A DNA stretch of 64,000 nt from Struthio camelus (Eukaryota; Chordata; Aves; Struthioniformes; Struthionidae). Positions 11,091 to 22,455 of this stretch are shown one piece after another. Position numbers and translations under genes: made by a program. Position 1 is the first letter of the stretch. Every line of letters starts with the position of its first letter. Below the pieces are notes generated by a model that worked only from the letters and a program-made list of their open reading frames with translations, ran no database searches and was not told the origin of the DNA. Where the stretch lies: positions 2,170,001 through 2,234,000 of the forward strand of contig NC_090947.1 of NCBI RefSeq assembly GCF_040807025.1. Reading direction: 5' to 3'.

Positions 11091-14080
11091 GTGAGTGTGT
11101 TCAGGGAAAGTTTGATTTTTTTTTTTTTTCTTTTTTTTCTTTCCTCTTCAGGCAAGTTTCTGTTTTGGGGAGAAGGGAGAGGTTTACTCACTTTTAAAAA
11201 TGAATTTGTCATCTGTCATGTTTGCTTTGTCTTTTTTTTTTTTTCCTGAAGTGTTCAATTCCTAAAGGAATTTCACATAATGTATGTGACAGCAGAGATA
11301 CAAATGTTTGTGTGAGATGAGAGGACTTCATGTTTTGTTTTGTCCTTTTCATGAATGTATAAGGAGTAATGAGGGGGAATACCTCAGTAGAAAAGCTAGG
11401 TTTGGAATGGGGACTAGCGGTGGATTCCTAAATCACAACCTACTCTCTTGCAGCCACAGAGATTACGTGCCATAGAATTCTATGCATTCTGTAGCGATAT
11501 TAATAGCATGTATTGCAGTGAGCTTATGATTAAAACACAACATTGGAAAGCCAGGAGACTGAAGGTGACAAATATAGTTTAAGAAACAAGGAGGTCAAAC
11601 CTAGGAAGGGCTTCCTTAAGCCTTGCTTACCTCACTAGCGTGTCTTTTTATTCTCCTTGGACATGGAAATTCCCTCCAATTGTATGTCCTTCGATCTTAA
11701 ATAAGAGCTAGATGTCTATCTTCTTGTATTAATAATCAATCTGGATAGTTTTGCTGCTCTCTGAAATGACGTGCTTGATTTATACAGATGAAAGTATGCC
11801 ACTGAGTGGAATTCTTAACCAAGTGCTGTCTTGGTAGGCAGTAACGTGCTAAAAGTTAGAAATTTGGTGGCTTAGTCCACAGGCTGGGGTGGGAAGCAGG
11901 ACTTTGGTTCACATAGAAGTTATAGTAATGCTAATTCCTTGTAGCACCTTCCCTATATAGCATCTTCTGCCCAAAAACCTTGGGAAATTTTTAAATTCTG
12001 GTTGACCCCAGAACACAACACCCCTGCAAAGAGAAAGGAAATGGTGCTTGACTTTATTTTATGGTTGGAGAAACTGAGGCATTGACTCACTTACCTTTGC
12101 ACAGAAAGTCCTAACCACCTGGCAAAAGAAAATGAGGCTCAGGACTTCCCCCAGTCTTGTGCTTACTCGGTGGGTCTACTTTGGCCTTGCTAAACAAGTC
12201 ATTTGCCCTTCAGCTGGTTTCTCTGCACTGTGACTGTACGTGCTTAGCTGGCTTCTTGTGTCTCCTAATTTCCCAGACAGATTGTGCTCTGGACAAGACT
12301 GTAGCCTTGATGTTGGTGCAGAAGGAGAGAGAGGGTGGGAGAAAGGAACTGGCCAGCTGATGTTGTCTGGGGATTTATGTCAAACCAAGCTTTGGACAGC
12401 TGTTTCATGAGAGACTGCAGACAGACTAACATCTCTTCATCAGAGTCTTTCAGTTCCCTTCAACAAGCTAAGACTGCAGCACTTCACAAGATTTAGTATG
12501 AAATCCTAATCAGATCATTGTAATGCTATGGCATGTCAAATCCTTCAGGAAAGAATTACACAGTATCAAACATGAAGAAGACAATGTTTCCCATATGTAG
12601 TAGAATTTGGACGCATGTCTCTGTTTTCTTTGCTTCTGTGAAAGACAATTGAAGGATCCCATTGGGAAAATGTTAGTGCAATTTCCAGTGGTACTTTTCT
12701 GTGATTTATTCTAATGTGGTAGAAAGGAAGGGAAAGCTAAATGGTTCTGAGATGTAGACCTTAGCTAATGAGTCCTCAAAGTAACTGAGTTAATTCAGAA
12801 TGACAGTACGGGTAGTTCAGTCCATCACTTCCCTCGCTGTTAGGCGTTGCTGTAGATCAGTAAAGCACTAGGGAAAGGGGCACGTTTGTTTTAAAGCCAA
12901 ACAGCCCTGTATGTTTAAAATGCATCAGTGCACTTGTGGTTTATTAGCATAGGATTCCCTTATTAAATTTTCTATTAGCGTGGGATTGCCTGCTCTTGTT
13001 AGCTAGTGATGGGTCAGTTTTGCATCTACCTCTGCCCTCGCTCAGATTTCTGCCTGTAGTAGCTTGGTGCTGCTGGCCTTAGTGTCTTGTAGGAAATAGC
13101 TAGTCTTGAGCACTTTCCTTTCCCAGTTTTATAAGCCACATTGCTGCCTATCATCTTTTCCAAGTTCTTTTTGAGTGCTTTTATTTTTCTCCACCCTCTC
13201 TTTCTGTTTCTCTGCCATTCTGCAGTCAGATAGTTTGCTTTCCCAGCGCAGTAAAACGGAGTGAGAGTTGTCAAGATAGGCGGCTGGGAGTGGGTGGTCA
13301 GGCGTTAGCCTTAGGGTCAACATAAATAAGCAAAAGTGGCTCCATGACTCATTTATCTTTTGATTGGCAACAGCTTTGCTAGTGTTTTCCGTCCCCAAAA
13401 TAGTCAGTTTAGAGAGCTGGCATCTCAGGAAAAGCAGTGTTAACCCCCTGCTTTACAGAAATGCCTAAATGGGAGACAGGATCAACTCTGCTTATGGGTG
13501 AACTTTCTGAAGCTCACTTTCTGTTCTGCCTTCTTTTCCTTATGCCTAGAACATCTTTACTTCATATATCTTCATCTCTGCAACGTGCTTCTCTCCTTAA
13601 AACTCTTCTGATGAGGCCTAAAGGGAGGGCTGTTGCCGTATGTGTTATGGTAGGACCTGAGGCCCCAGTAAAAGGTGGATGTCCTGTTGTGCTGTGTCCC
13701 ACACAGTCAAACACCAGCTAGTCTGTACACCAGGCAATTGCAGCTCTTGGCTGGGTAAAATAAAAGAAGTGCTTGACGGATACACAGTGCAGGGTGAAAT
13801 AACTGCAAAGCAAAGAGATTTTACTGGAAAAGCAAGGTTAGCCAAGAACTTAATGTTTACTGTTGAATTGTGGGTGATCTCTCCTGAACAATATTCTTCT
13901 CTGTCCGTGTTGTTAGCTTTGCCTTTGTGCTTATTCTCAACTTTCTCTCTTTCAGGAAGGGTGGGCACAGCTTAAATTCTTTGCAAGCTTCCACGTATTG
14001 AATATACTTTCTTCAAGGCATAAGTAACCTAAAGCAGCATAATGTTTCCAGTAACATTATGCTCTTTGTGTCTCTTTCAG
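11091..14080 (+). other. TRAF3IP1: Last TRAF3IP1 intron (3.0 kb)
   Basis: Intron with a GTGAGT donor and a TCTTTCAG acceptor. It contains T-rich runs just after the donor (11116-11145 and 11231-11245), a MIR-like repeat near 12.05-12.12 kb, and otherwise unremarkable sequence. Confidence 0.85.
12050..12122 (+). repeat. MIR/CORE-SINE-like fragment
   Basis: The stretch around GAGAAACTGAGGCATTGACT, followed by an ACTTACCTTTGCACAGAAAGTCC-type run, resembles the 3' half of the MIR consensus (the gaaactgaggcacag ... cttgcccaaggtcac region). It is old and diverged. The match is by eye against a remembered consensus. Confidence 0.45.
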
Positions 14081-14246
14081 TATCACAGACAGTGCTGTAG
14101 AGCCCTTAAAAGCTGAACTGACTGAACTGGAACAGTTGATTAAAGACCAACAAGACAAGATCTGTGCTGTAAAAGCTAATATTTTAAAGAACGAAGAAAA
14201 AGTTCAGAAGATGATTCTTAACATAAACCTGTCTTCAAAAAGGTGA
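14081..14246 (+). CDS. TRAF3IP1: TRAF3IP1 (IFT54) last coding exon with stop codon
   Basis: The exon starts after a TCTTTCAG acceptor. One base completes the codon split by the previous exon, giving Ser. The frame then reads [40 protein letters not shown] and ends LSSKR before TGA at 14244-14246. This is the characteristic C-terminus of vertebrate TRAF3IP1, a charged coiled coil rich in Glu and Lys. With the two upstream exons it gives 154 C-terminal residues with no frameshift or internal stop, so the gene looks functional. The same joined frame supports all three exon calls. Confidence 0.96.
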
Positions 14247-14290
14247 AGAAGAGAACAAAAAAGCATTGGGACTGACTGGCATTCCTACCA

Positions 14291-14296
14291 AATAAA
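14291..14296 (+). terminator. TRAF3IP1: Candidate proximal poly(A) signal AATAAA
   Basis: Canonical AATAAA 45 bases after the TRAF3IP1 stop codon. Only a weak GU-rich region follows, so a short 3' UTR form is possible but not certain. Confidence 0.4.
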
Positions 14297-15311
14297 AGCA
14301 AAATAGCAGAGAAAAATTAAGATATGCCTAGTTCGAGTATGAAATCGTTAAGGACCAGAAGCCTAAACAGAATCTGAAATCCCATTATTACATTCATCTT
14401 TAGAGGCTGCTGTTGCCCAGGATAAAGTTATATTTATTTGAGTATACAAGTTACAGAGCTATTAAAATAAGTTGTTTCTTTAGATGTGAACTGTTGTTAC
14501 TTCCTTACCAGGACTTTGCAGCCCCCTTTTCATTCCTGGCCTATTCAGGGCAGTTTCTGAGCTGGCCCACTCTGCATCCCTTTCCTCTACTCATGCCCAC
14601 TGAGGTTAATTTTGAACATGTTGTCAAGGAAAAGGAGTTTTAGATGGGTTTTTTTGCCCCCTTAAAACCTATTTGAGATCCCTGCAGGTTAGAAAGTTCC
14701 ATAGTCCTGTTCATTATTTAGAGGTCTTGTAAAGAAATCTATAAAAGAATACCTTGAGATCAAGAAGTGAAGCCTTGTGTAGCGGGCAGTTCTTTACATC
14801 ATTACAGAGATGATGTCATGTTTTCAGAGCTATCAGGAATCTTATTAGGAACCTTTGAAAAAGCAATACGAGCATCACCATGTAAGGGAGCAAAAGTGTT
14901 TTATCTGTGCAGGTGTTAATTCTATTTTTATTGCATATGTTCCTTTGGAAAGGATTAATTTAAGTACCCGTTTCCTCCCCAATGCATGTTCCTGCAACTT
15001 TTTGTATGTGAATAATTTCACTGATTTTTTTTTTTTTTTTAGTTGACTACAGATGTCTGTACTATTTTTCCTGCTGACCGCTTGAGTGTACTGCATGTTA
15101 AAGTCCAGCCATACTTATTCCTAAATCTACAAAGTACATTAGAATAGACACAACTACCTGGTGCTGCACTGAGCACAGAAGGCTTTACTCCCCTCCAAGG
15201 CTATTCTCTGAAGATTTTTACAATGTACAAATACATGTTCTATTCCCATGTTGTTTGGATTGTGTAGGAACCGGTGGTGTCGTCTTTTTTTCCTTCTTTA
15301 ACTGGGAAATC

Positions 15312-15340
15312 TTTTTTTTTTTTTTTTGTGTGTGTGTGTG
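15312..15340. repeat. T-run followed by (GT)n
   Basis: A run of T residues passes directly into a short GT repeat within the probable TRAF3IP1 3' UTR. Confidence 0.85.
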
Positions 15341-16085
15341 GCATTTGGACCCTTTTTGATACAATTTTAGTCAGGGCTCTCAAGCATGACTTAGTAGACA
15401 TAATGAGAGAGATTTGTTTGAATAAATCTCACCTTTTGGTCTTGTCATATTGCAACTTATGGAGACTTTTAAGGACTTACTGAAAACTTTAGAGTAGTTC
15501 AAAACAGTGTTTCACTTATCTAAGCCCAATGAAAGTAGCTGCAATCTAAATTGTCTATAAAAAAATTGTGTGGGTACGCACTTGGTAGCTTTAAGTTATT
15601 GGTTCGCTCTTTTCTGGATTCATGTATTCCTCACTATGATGAGTTTTGGCGTGATATTTTAACACAGTTGAATTGTTTGAACAGAATACTCATTTATCAA
15701 TAACTGTTACAAATACCACTTTGTTTTGCTTTTTAGCATGTAACATAAGCAAAATCATTCATTTGAATGCTTTCCCTGAAAACCAATGTGAAAACTGCCA
15801 AGAAAATTTAAGGCAACAATAGGCAGAGGAATCCTAGGTAAAATATTCTGTAACTATACCCTGTATAGTGCTTGGCAGTTGGGTATCAAAGATTCATTCC
15901 CTTGCAATACGTTTCATGTCATAAGTCCCCTGCAGTTCTTCACATTTGCTTAGACTTCTTGCTTCATATGTAAATATGGCTAGGACTGTTTTTGTAGAAA
16001 AGTATAACAAGTACACTGTAATGTGGGTGTAACTGTACAGAGCATCAAATTGTATCATAAAATTATTTTTCTTTTATATAAAATC

Positions 16086-16091
16086 ATTAAA
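16086..16091 (+). terminator. TRAF3IP1: Candidate distal poly(A) signal ATTAAA
   Basis: ATTAAA lies in an A/T-rich run and is followed 25-50 bases later by a GTGATGTGTTTG-type GT-rich stretch. That is the usual arrangement of signal and downstream element. It would give a 3' UTR of about 1.9 kb. Confidence 0.4.
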
Positions 16092-16420
16092 AATGATTGC
16101 CTATTTTTCTAGGAAGTGATGTGTTTGCATTGTAAAATTCATGGTTTAAAGTGAAGGGGATATGGAACAGTAGCAGTATCTTTTGAAAGGATAGATGGGA
16201 TACTTGGGGGAAGACTTGTTTTTGAAAACTTTGTTTGGAAAACCTTTGCTGACTTTGTTAGAAAGCTTTGTTCTGGGAAGCACTGTGGGAATTCAGCTGA
16301 CCTCTCTCTGATGAGCCATTTCAAGAGAGACTAGCATGTGTCAAAAAATCTACCAAATAGATAATCACAAAGTAGCTTGAGTGTTTAGTATGCTAAGTAC
16401 AGATGTTTAAAGGGTTTTTT

Positions 16421-16436
16421 GTGTGTGTGTGTGTGT
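16421..16436. repeat. (GT)8 microsatellite
   Basis: Eight GT units after a short T-run. Confidence 0.9.
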
Positions 16437-18171
16437 TTTAATGAATGAGGAAGTGCAGGAAGATTCCTTTTCATTTTGCTTGCTATGTAGTGATCTGGGG
16501 TCAGGCCTGAAGGTACTTCGCTCCAGGACTTGGGACTGTGACAGAAATTCAGTGCTTAGTGTAAAGTCACTCAGTTTCTGAACCCAAAGCAATCAGCAGT
16601 TTATTGCTTCTAGAAGGAGCTACATCCTAGCTTCTGACGCTGTAAGGGCAAGGTGCTTTGCTGCATGAGATTTTGTTGTGGGTGGAGAGGAAGTTGGGGA
16701 CTTGTGAAGGAATAAGATAAGTATTCTAAGCTGTATTCTTAACTGTACATGACATTGTGCTCTTTGCTTTTGAATTGTTGCCTCTATTTTTTTTATCTCA
16801 ATGTTTGGACTTAAAAGCATGAAGCAAAAAAGTCAGCATCACGGTCTGAGTAGATTCCAGAAAGGCATGACTCTTGCTAGTGTGAAACTGCAACGCAGCC
16901 CTGTGTTACCACCCTCCCCTGCTCACGCAGGGTTGGAGCCTGTCCACTGTGTTGCAGATCTCGTCACACATGTGGAGGAAAAGGGCTTCAGGATGTCCAG
17001 CAGAAACCCGAGGCACAGAACTGATGGGGAAAGAAGGGACGGCCAGTACATAACTTCTGAGCAGTTTGAATGCTTCTCCCATGCAGGGCTATATTATTTC
17101 ACCAACTGTGGAGGTATAAATGATGCGATTTCCACATAATCTCTACTTTCAGTTTTGGAAGAAGCAGGTGAGTAGGAGTCACTGGAGCTGTCACTGCTTA
17201 GCATGCCTTGGGACTTGGATGGGTGTCTACACCCACTCCATCCTGGAGCGGTGAAACTCTTGACCATTGATGCCTACCAGCTCTGAGGTCTGTGCTTTGA
17301 GACTTGCAAAGATTTTTGGGGGTGTGACTGGTCACTGCTGATCTGTACAACGTGGTATTTTTGGCAGGTTGATATACTCTTCTGATGCTCTCCTGCTGTT
17401 GCGCAGAGCCAGTTGAGATAGTAATGCCTTTGGCACACGTAACATGGCTATGCTTGATTTGATGCAGCAGCTGCAGGAGCCTAACTTGGAAACACGGAGC
17501 CTATCATCCTCTGTACTGACGGAAAATGTGTTATAGTGCCAGCCTGAAATGCAGAGAGAGACGAGACTGGAGTCACAGGAGAGCCCGAGTGCCCATGCCT
17601 GCCTGCCCTCCCTGGCCCTTTTAAATGCCTACATCCAAAACTACAGGTTTTGTTTGGATTGTTCAAACCCCTGCTTCGCTGGTGTGTGATCCTGTGGGCC
17701 CCTAGTCCCTAGGTGCTTCGGTTGCCACTGCCAGAAGCCCCCCTTTAAAAGTGCCTGGAGACTTGTTCCAAGTCCCCTATGCTTGGTGCCTCTCTCAAGC
17801 CTCTTTCACATCCACAGACAAGATCTTCCTCCGATGTGGTTTCTTTGGACCACTTGTGCTGGACTGAGTTTGTCAGGAAAGCGGTAGGAGGAAACCTGTT
17901 TTTATGTAGTAGCTCAGTGTTTAAGTGTTCTTTTGGGATGTGAAGTGGTAACAGTTCTGCCCTGGGTCAGAGAAGATTTAAAACCTGGCTTTTCCTTTCC
18001 TTTAGCTACTCTATTTCATGATATTCCCTTCACCAGTCCCCTTCTTTTCATCTCCCCCTTGCTGATGAAGGCTGTGTGCTCCTCACATGGCAACAAGACC
18101 CATGCATTAATCTGTCCTTGCATTAGAAGTGACTGTCCCTTGAAAAGGGGCAGAAAGTATAGTGCTGATCA

Positions 18172-18315
18172 TTAACCTGGGACTTGGAGGCACTAGTTGA
18201 GTTCCCTGCTTGCCACAGGCTTTCTGGGAGACCTCAGGGACGTCACCTAGCATCTTCAGGCACCCATTTTCTGGTACTGAAATGAGGTGGAAGCCCTGCC
18301 TGCCTCACCATGAGC
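18172..18315 (-). repeat. MIR/CORE-SINE-like element
   Basis: In order, the stretch shows a CCTGGGACTTGG-type start, a TCTGGGAGACCTCAGGGACG segment, TCACCTAGCATCTTCAGGCA, a CCCATTTTCTGGTACTGAAA block, and a CCTGCCTGCCTCACC end. These match, in order and spacing, the reverse complement of the MIR consensus (the ctgtgtgaccttgggc, cctcagtttcccc and aaatggggataa regions). It is a diverged ancient copy. The match was made by eye. Confidence 0.6.
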
Positions 18316-21300
18316 CCAGATATATTCCAGATGGGGCTATAAATGTACCATTCAGTAGGCAGAAGAAGGGGAGGGAGGAACAAGCTGTCTGGGACAGAGA
18401 CACCTTTCTCTTCTCTGCTTATGCGGCTGCTGTTAGGAAGGATCCCAGGCCGTGGCTGCTTGCAGTGATAATAGTAACGCACTGGCTGTGCTCCCCAGAT
18501 AACTGTTTGCTTTCTGCATCATATATCACTTTAAAACAAGAATCAGTTAGTGCTAGGGTTTAATGACATCTAATATCTCCTGCAGTCTTAGCTCGCTCTT
18601 TGTCTAGATTTTTTGCTTTGCAGTGTGATGGAATGAAAATAGTGTTAATTGGACTGTGTTAAAGGACTGTGTTAATTTTAAAGGCAGGTTGAGGATGCAG
18701 CACCTAAAAAAGCAAGCAAACATCTGGGCCTCAAGAAGGGGAAAGGAGCCTCTGTGAAAACGGACAGGGAAGAGCGTCTGCCTGCCTGTGTGTCTGCCTG
18801 TGTTTCTCTTACACATGATGCTTTGCCTGTGCACTGAGCTTGCGTTTTACCTTGTGGGTGGTTCATTAACAAGGGAAACTTTCTAGCAGGGTGGTTTGGG
18901 GTTTAAAACCCTTACATTGTCAGGCCCCTTCGGAGCTAATGAAGGCTGACAGTTCAGGGAGGCAGAACTTGTATTTCACGACGTGCCTGACATTCCTTTC
19001 TCTCTTGTGCGGGTCGGGAGGTGCCTGCCAGCCCCTCTGGCTTAGGGCTGGGGAGTATTTCTCAACCAAAAAGGTACAGCTGTTGTCAGGATCCTGAAAC
19101 ACAGGGCTGCGCAGCCAGCGAGTGACGCAGGTTGGGCAGCAGGGATGGGACCTCCCCAGATGAAAAAGACTCAGGTCCGAGCATCAGGAGCAGAGGAGCC
19201 TGGGAGAGGGCAGACAGTGCGATGAGCTCAGATGGGGGCTGCCTTCTGTTCTTTGCACCCTGCCTCGGGTGAGCTGTCCCCTCACAGTTGATCTAGGCAC
19301 GAGATGGACTTCATCTGAGGACATCAATGAGTTCTCCAGCTGTTTAGTCTGTTCCCTAGGGTGGGAATGGAAGAGGCTTAGTTCTTTCTCTGTTTGACAG
19401 TGCAGGCTGAAGGGTTGAGCTGTGTAAAGTGCAACTTGGCTGGAATTTAGATTTCAGAGGGTCAAACTGTGGTCCAGAAGGCCCCCTGCTCACCTGGGAC
19501 CTCACCCCTCAACTCGAGGGGTACCTGGACCGGGTGCCCCATGTCCAAATGCACTGGCCATGCAGGCTTATTCTGTATTCATCACATTACTTGGACGTTC
19601 TTCATTCACCTCATTCTCAGGTTGAAGTCAAAAACAGGGCAGATGAATTGCTCCCTAGAAATGTGCATTCCTCTGTGTTGTCTGTAACAGTGGCCTTGGG
19701 CAGAAAGCTCAAATAAGGCTGTTTACTTCACTGGTATCTAAAACTGAGAGATGCATCTCAGCCATCTACGAGCTACGAGTCCTTCACTCCCAAATAGCTA
19801 CGAGATCAGGAAGACTCTCTGACAGGGGTGTTCTGACCGTGAAGATAGGTGCTGCGGGTAGCAGGCCCAGCACACCCCTTCAGCCCTGAATTCTCACTCC
19901 CCACTGGTATCCTCCAAATGGAGACAGCTTCTCTAATTCAAACAGGTCACCTAGGGGCAGAATTCACTCTAGTTTTGGTCCTGAAGTGACATTGTCCTGC
20001 TTGGAGGCAGGTTTATCACTTTGCCTTGGTGCATTTTGCAAATTAGCAGTTCTTGCCAGAGCTGGCCCTTGAGTCCTTATGTTCCAGCTTTGGAAGTGAA
20101 TGCCATGTGGTTTGTCTCTTTCTGGAATGCCTTGCTGACTCGGAAGGTCAGTGCTACCATGGTTCACATTTCATTATCCTCACCAGCCTTGGAGCAGGGA
20201 ACACGAGCATCATTACTTTTGCAATGAAATCTCAAATTTCTGATCATGTGTATGCAACCCAGGATATACCATCTCCAACACAACTGCAGAGCACAGGTCC
20301 CTGGATCAGGTCTGTCTTGTGTGTTTCTTTATTCCTCTGACCTGGTGCCTGACCTTGCTATAGTTAACCCTGATTTGGCTCGGTGATACTGAGTTACTGT
20401 GCTGTTCTTGGGGATCAGAAGACCAGATGGAAACTTCTTCTGGCACAGAGTCCTGGTGGTGCTTGCTAAGCCAGGAGGGCTGAGAGAGGGACACGCTGTT
20501 GCTTCCTGCTTAGCCTGCTGTTGCTTTCAGCTGACTCCTCAGTGCAATTTGCTGTATTGGATTTCTTCTTTTATGAAGTCAGAATAGTTTAGAGACCTCA
20601 AGGACAGTCTCTTGCCTATTGGGTTACTTCCCTTGAGCACATCTTGGAACGTAAGGGGGGAAATGCCAATTACTTTTAAATGCTTTATAATTGCAAAACC
20701 ATAGCAATATTTCTTCGTCTGTTAAGAAAAGCCTGGCATTTGTAAGCCAGCCAGGGCCTGCATGATTTAGGGGATGCAGCTCATTGAAAGCTAATCGAAA
20801 CTGGGCTCGCAAACAGCTTTGCTTTAATAATTAAAAAGGCCCCATCATTCACCAAAGCACCCTGTGTCCATCCACTGTGGAGGCAACCAGCACCTCTGAC
20901 GTTGCTGCCAGGGCTGCAGAAGAAGCAGAGCAAAACTGTGGCTATGTAGAGCTCAGCGGCCGTAGGACTATGCTACCTCATACGGTACAGGGCGGCATGG
21001 ATGTTTTTAGCGCTTTTAGAAATTCATCCTTCTCCACTAGTAGACTATGAGGGGTTGGGCCAACACTGGTACATCTTAGGTCAATACTGCAAGATTAATC
21101 TGGACCCTATCTCAGCTGAATTAGTGCTCCCTCTCTTTCCAGAGGCTGAACACACATGCAGAGGTGAGTCAGTCTAGTAAGGGGGATGGATGAAGGAGCT
21201 GCCAGCCCTGCAATGTTTTTCAGCTACCAGGGAGTGACAGACCCATTCTGCAGCACCCTGAGATAGCTGCCTGGACGGCTGAGGCGTGCCTGTTCCAAAA

Positions 21301-22383
21301 TGCTTTCTGCTATGTTTTGCAAGAAAATATTAAGGAATAATACTTCCTTTTTCCAGTGAGAAATGTAATTAGAAAGAATTAAAAGATATGGTTTATGGTT
21401 TAATTTAACGTGATGAAAAAAGGATCAGCTCCCTCGCCCCATACCCAAATCCCAACCTGAGATGATGGCAGCCTGGCCTGGAATTACACCTGACAACCAC
21501 AGAAGGGAAATGCTTACCAAGAAGAAAAGAGAGCAAATCCACTTTAGATTTATGACTTACTAAGCAGAGGTTGAATGGGTTAACGTTATTTTATGCTGGG
21601 CTGGTCCCACAGACTCAACTTTGTTGTGTGCCTGAGAATGGGCTGAAGACTGATTTTTGTTAGCTGTTTTCACAGGTCACTTGTGTGCTCAGGTGCTATT
21701 TTGGGGCACTAAGGCTCTTGGTGGTGTATAAATAGTGAAGCATGTGTTCAGATATGCATGGAGCGTGCATTTGTCCCTGCAAGGTGGGGTTTTTCCCTCC
21801 CAGGCTGTTTCTCTCTTTTGGCATTTATTTGGCTTGTGACAGTAACTGAGGAGCATCAGTTGGAAATGAATTTGAGGAGACGGCTGGCCCCTGGGCTGTT
21901 GATCTCATGGGGTTTTCCCTCTGCCATGCTCAAGCCAGCTCAGTGGCAAGTTTTAATGCTGGGTCCTGTGAGGGAAATACTCCATGTCTTTAGTGTCCCC
22001 CAGTCCAACCCTTCTTCTGCCAGGCATAGATTTTTAAGGCAAATGTGTGTTCTTCAGGGGAAGAACCAGATGTTACTTCTTCCTTCAGGATCTTTGAGAC
22101 TCCTGGCATAGGTCAATGCAAGGGAGCTTTCCACCCCCTTTGAGCCCTCCCAATTCTGGTGTTTTTGCACAGAGGTCGCTTCTAGGGAAACCTCGCACAT
22201 CTCAGGCATTCTTCCCCAGTTGTCAGTCCAAAGGCATCACAGGACGCATCATGGGCGTCACAGGACAAATGGGAAGAGGTTGCCCAGCCGCTTCCTGACC
22301 TGAAACTTCATCCAAAGTGCAGTGCTGGGGATAGGACTGTGGGGGACACAGCAGATTACAAATGCTGCCTTTGAAAGTGCATG

Positions 22384-22455
22384 CAGTCCTCAAAGACAGG
22401 GACTGCGTTCTTTTAGTCCTGTTTTGCTCTGCACTGGATGCTGTAGAAATGCCAT
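22384..22455 (+). repeat. Ancient interspersed repeat fragment
   Basis: Contains AAGACAGGGACTGCGTTCTT followed by a CTCTGCACTGGATGCTG-type run. It resembles the widespread old sauropsid repeat tail with the pattern acagggact-gt-ctt ... cagcacctagcacaatg. Identification is by pattern memory only. Confidence 0.35.

Larger units (their letters stand above)
14247..16120 (+). other. TRAF3IP1: Probable TRAF3IP1 3' UTR
   Basis: AT-rich sequence without a conserved ORF directly follows the stop codon. It contains AATAAA-type signals near 14291 and 15421 and an ATTAAA near 16086 followed by a GT-rich stretch. Downstream of about 16.5 kb the base composition becomes more GC-rich. The extent is inferred, since no transcript evidence is available. 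Confidence 0.45.
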
